A stretch of 5,020 nt of DNA from Thermoleophilia bacterium. Its GTDB lineage: Bacteria; Actinomycetota; Thermoleophilia; Gaiellales; F1-60-MAGs149. The notes beneath the pieces are model-generated. The model had not been told where the DNA came from and searched no databases. It worked only from the letters and a program-made list of their open reading frames with translations. Every line of letters starts with the position of its first letter. The stretch's first letter is position 1. Both the position numbers and the translations under genes were made by a program. Location: positions 1-5,020 of the forward strand of contig JAEMTW010000148.1 of assembly GCA_016462095.1 (NCBI GenBank). The letters run 5' to 3'. Positions 4,692 through 5,020 of this stretch are shown here, in pieces.

Positions 4692-5020
4692 GTGCCTGCT
4701 GATCTCGGACTGACAACATGGAATTGGGTTTCTCCGCTGACCGACGCAAGTCTACCTGCGGTCTTGCAGCAGATTCGGGAGGTGGGCTACGACCGTGCAG
4801 AGCTGCCCTTTGAAACGCTCAACGGATTCTCGCCCGAGTACGCACGGGAGGTCTTAGGCGAGCTCGGGCTAGGAGCGACGACGGTCGGCGCGATTACCGA
4901 CGATCGCGACCTACTTTCGGCGGATGTCGCGATCAGTGAAAACGGCCACAATTTCTTGATCGGTGCGATCGACGCTGCTGCAGCGCTGGGATCGCCGACG
5001 ATGAGTGGACCGATCTATTC
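4692..5020 (+). CDS. Sugar isomerase/epimerase-like TIM-barrel protein (3' end outside window)
   Basis: The frame runs open from GTG 4692-4694 through the window end, giving 109 complete codons. GTG is chosen because AAGGAG (4675-4680) lies 11 nt before it and the protein homology begins at once. The fragment shows the first barrel strand LGLTTWNWVSPLTD (5-18), helix LPAVLQQIREVGYDRAELPFE (21-41) with the typical G-Y/F-D-x-x-E-L pattern, the third-strand region LGATTVGAITDDRDLLSAD (60-78), then helix NFLIGAIDAAAALGSPTMSGPIYS with the GPIYS ending. This resembles xylose isomerase-like epimerases of the D-psicose/tagatose 3-epimerase group, which interconvert ketoses or rearrange inositol- or sugar-derived ketoses in catabolism. 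The catalytic metal-binding Glu, Asp and His residues would be beyond the window. The GntR-like operator upstream suggests a substrate-induced sugar catabolic operon. Substrate is not predictable. Confidence 0.75.
   Translation, partial: MPADLGLTTWNWVSPLTDASLPAVLQQIREVGYDRAELPFETLNGFSPEYAREVLGELGLGATTVGAITDDRDLLSADVAISENGHNFLIGAIDAAAALGSPTMSGPIY

Overview
The window is high-GC bacterial chromosome with densely packed genes, most codons ending in G or C, and occasional GTG starts. At least two genes lack a Shine-Dalgarno site but have a TANNNT hexamer exactly 6 nt before the start codon, which suggests leaderless transcripts. That pattern, together with a PrsW-like tail, fits an actinobacterium (perhaps a Thermoleophilia-like lineage) or a Chloroflexota/Deinococcus-type organism. 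The sequence does not settle the taxon.

Layout. Positions 1-362 hold the 3' end of a membrane protein gene (+), possibly a PrsW-family protease. A DadA-like FAD-dependent amino-acid oxidoreductase (404-1651, +) and upp, uracil phosphoribosyltransferase (1681-2316, +), follow. Positions 2316-2517 hold a repeat complex made of three copies of a palindromic sequence of about 40 bp. It lies where upp converges with a minus-strand NCS1-type nucleobase permease gene (2466-3767). Upstream of the permease on the same strand is a PHP-domain phosphoesterase of the CpsB/CapC/YwqE type (3853-4578). It is divergent from a truncated sugar isomerase/epimerase-like TIM-barrel gene (4692 to the window end, +). 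The 113-bp divergent region carries two clean palindromes; one looks like a GntR/FadR-family operator.

How the genes relate. The convergent upp and permease pair makes sense as nucleobase salvage: the permease would import a pyrimidine or purine base and Upp would convert uracil to UMP. The other genes are not obviously one pathway.

Most interesting point. The repeat complex is a nearly symmetrical inverted structure. Its outer copies are perfect 40-bp inverted repeats and their flanks are still recognisably homologous (27 of 38 positions). One copy is translated as the last residues of the permease. The mirror copy begins one base after the upp stop codon, in the upp reading frame, and encodes nearly the same peptide followed by its own stop codon.
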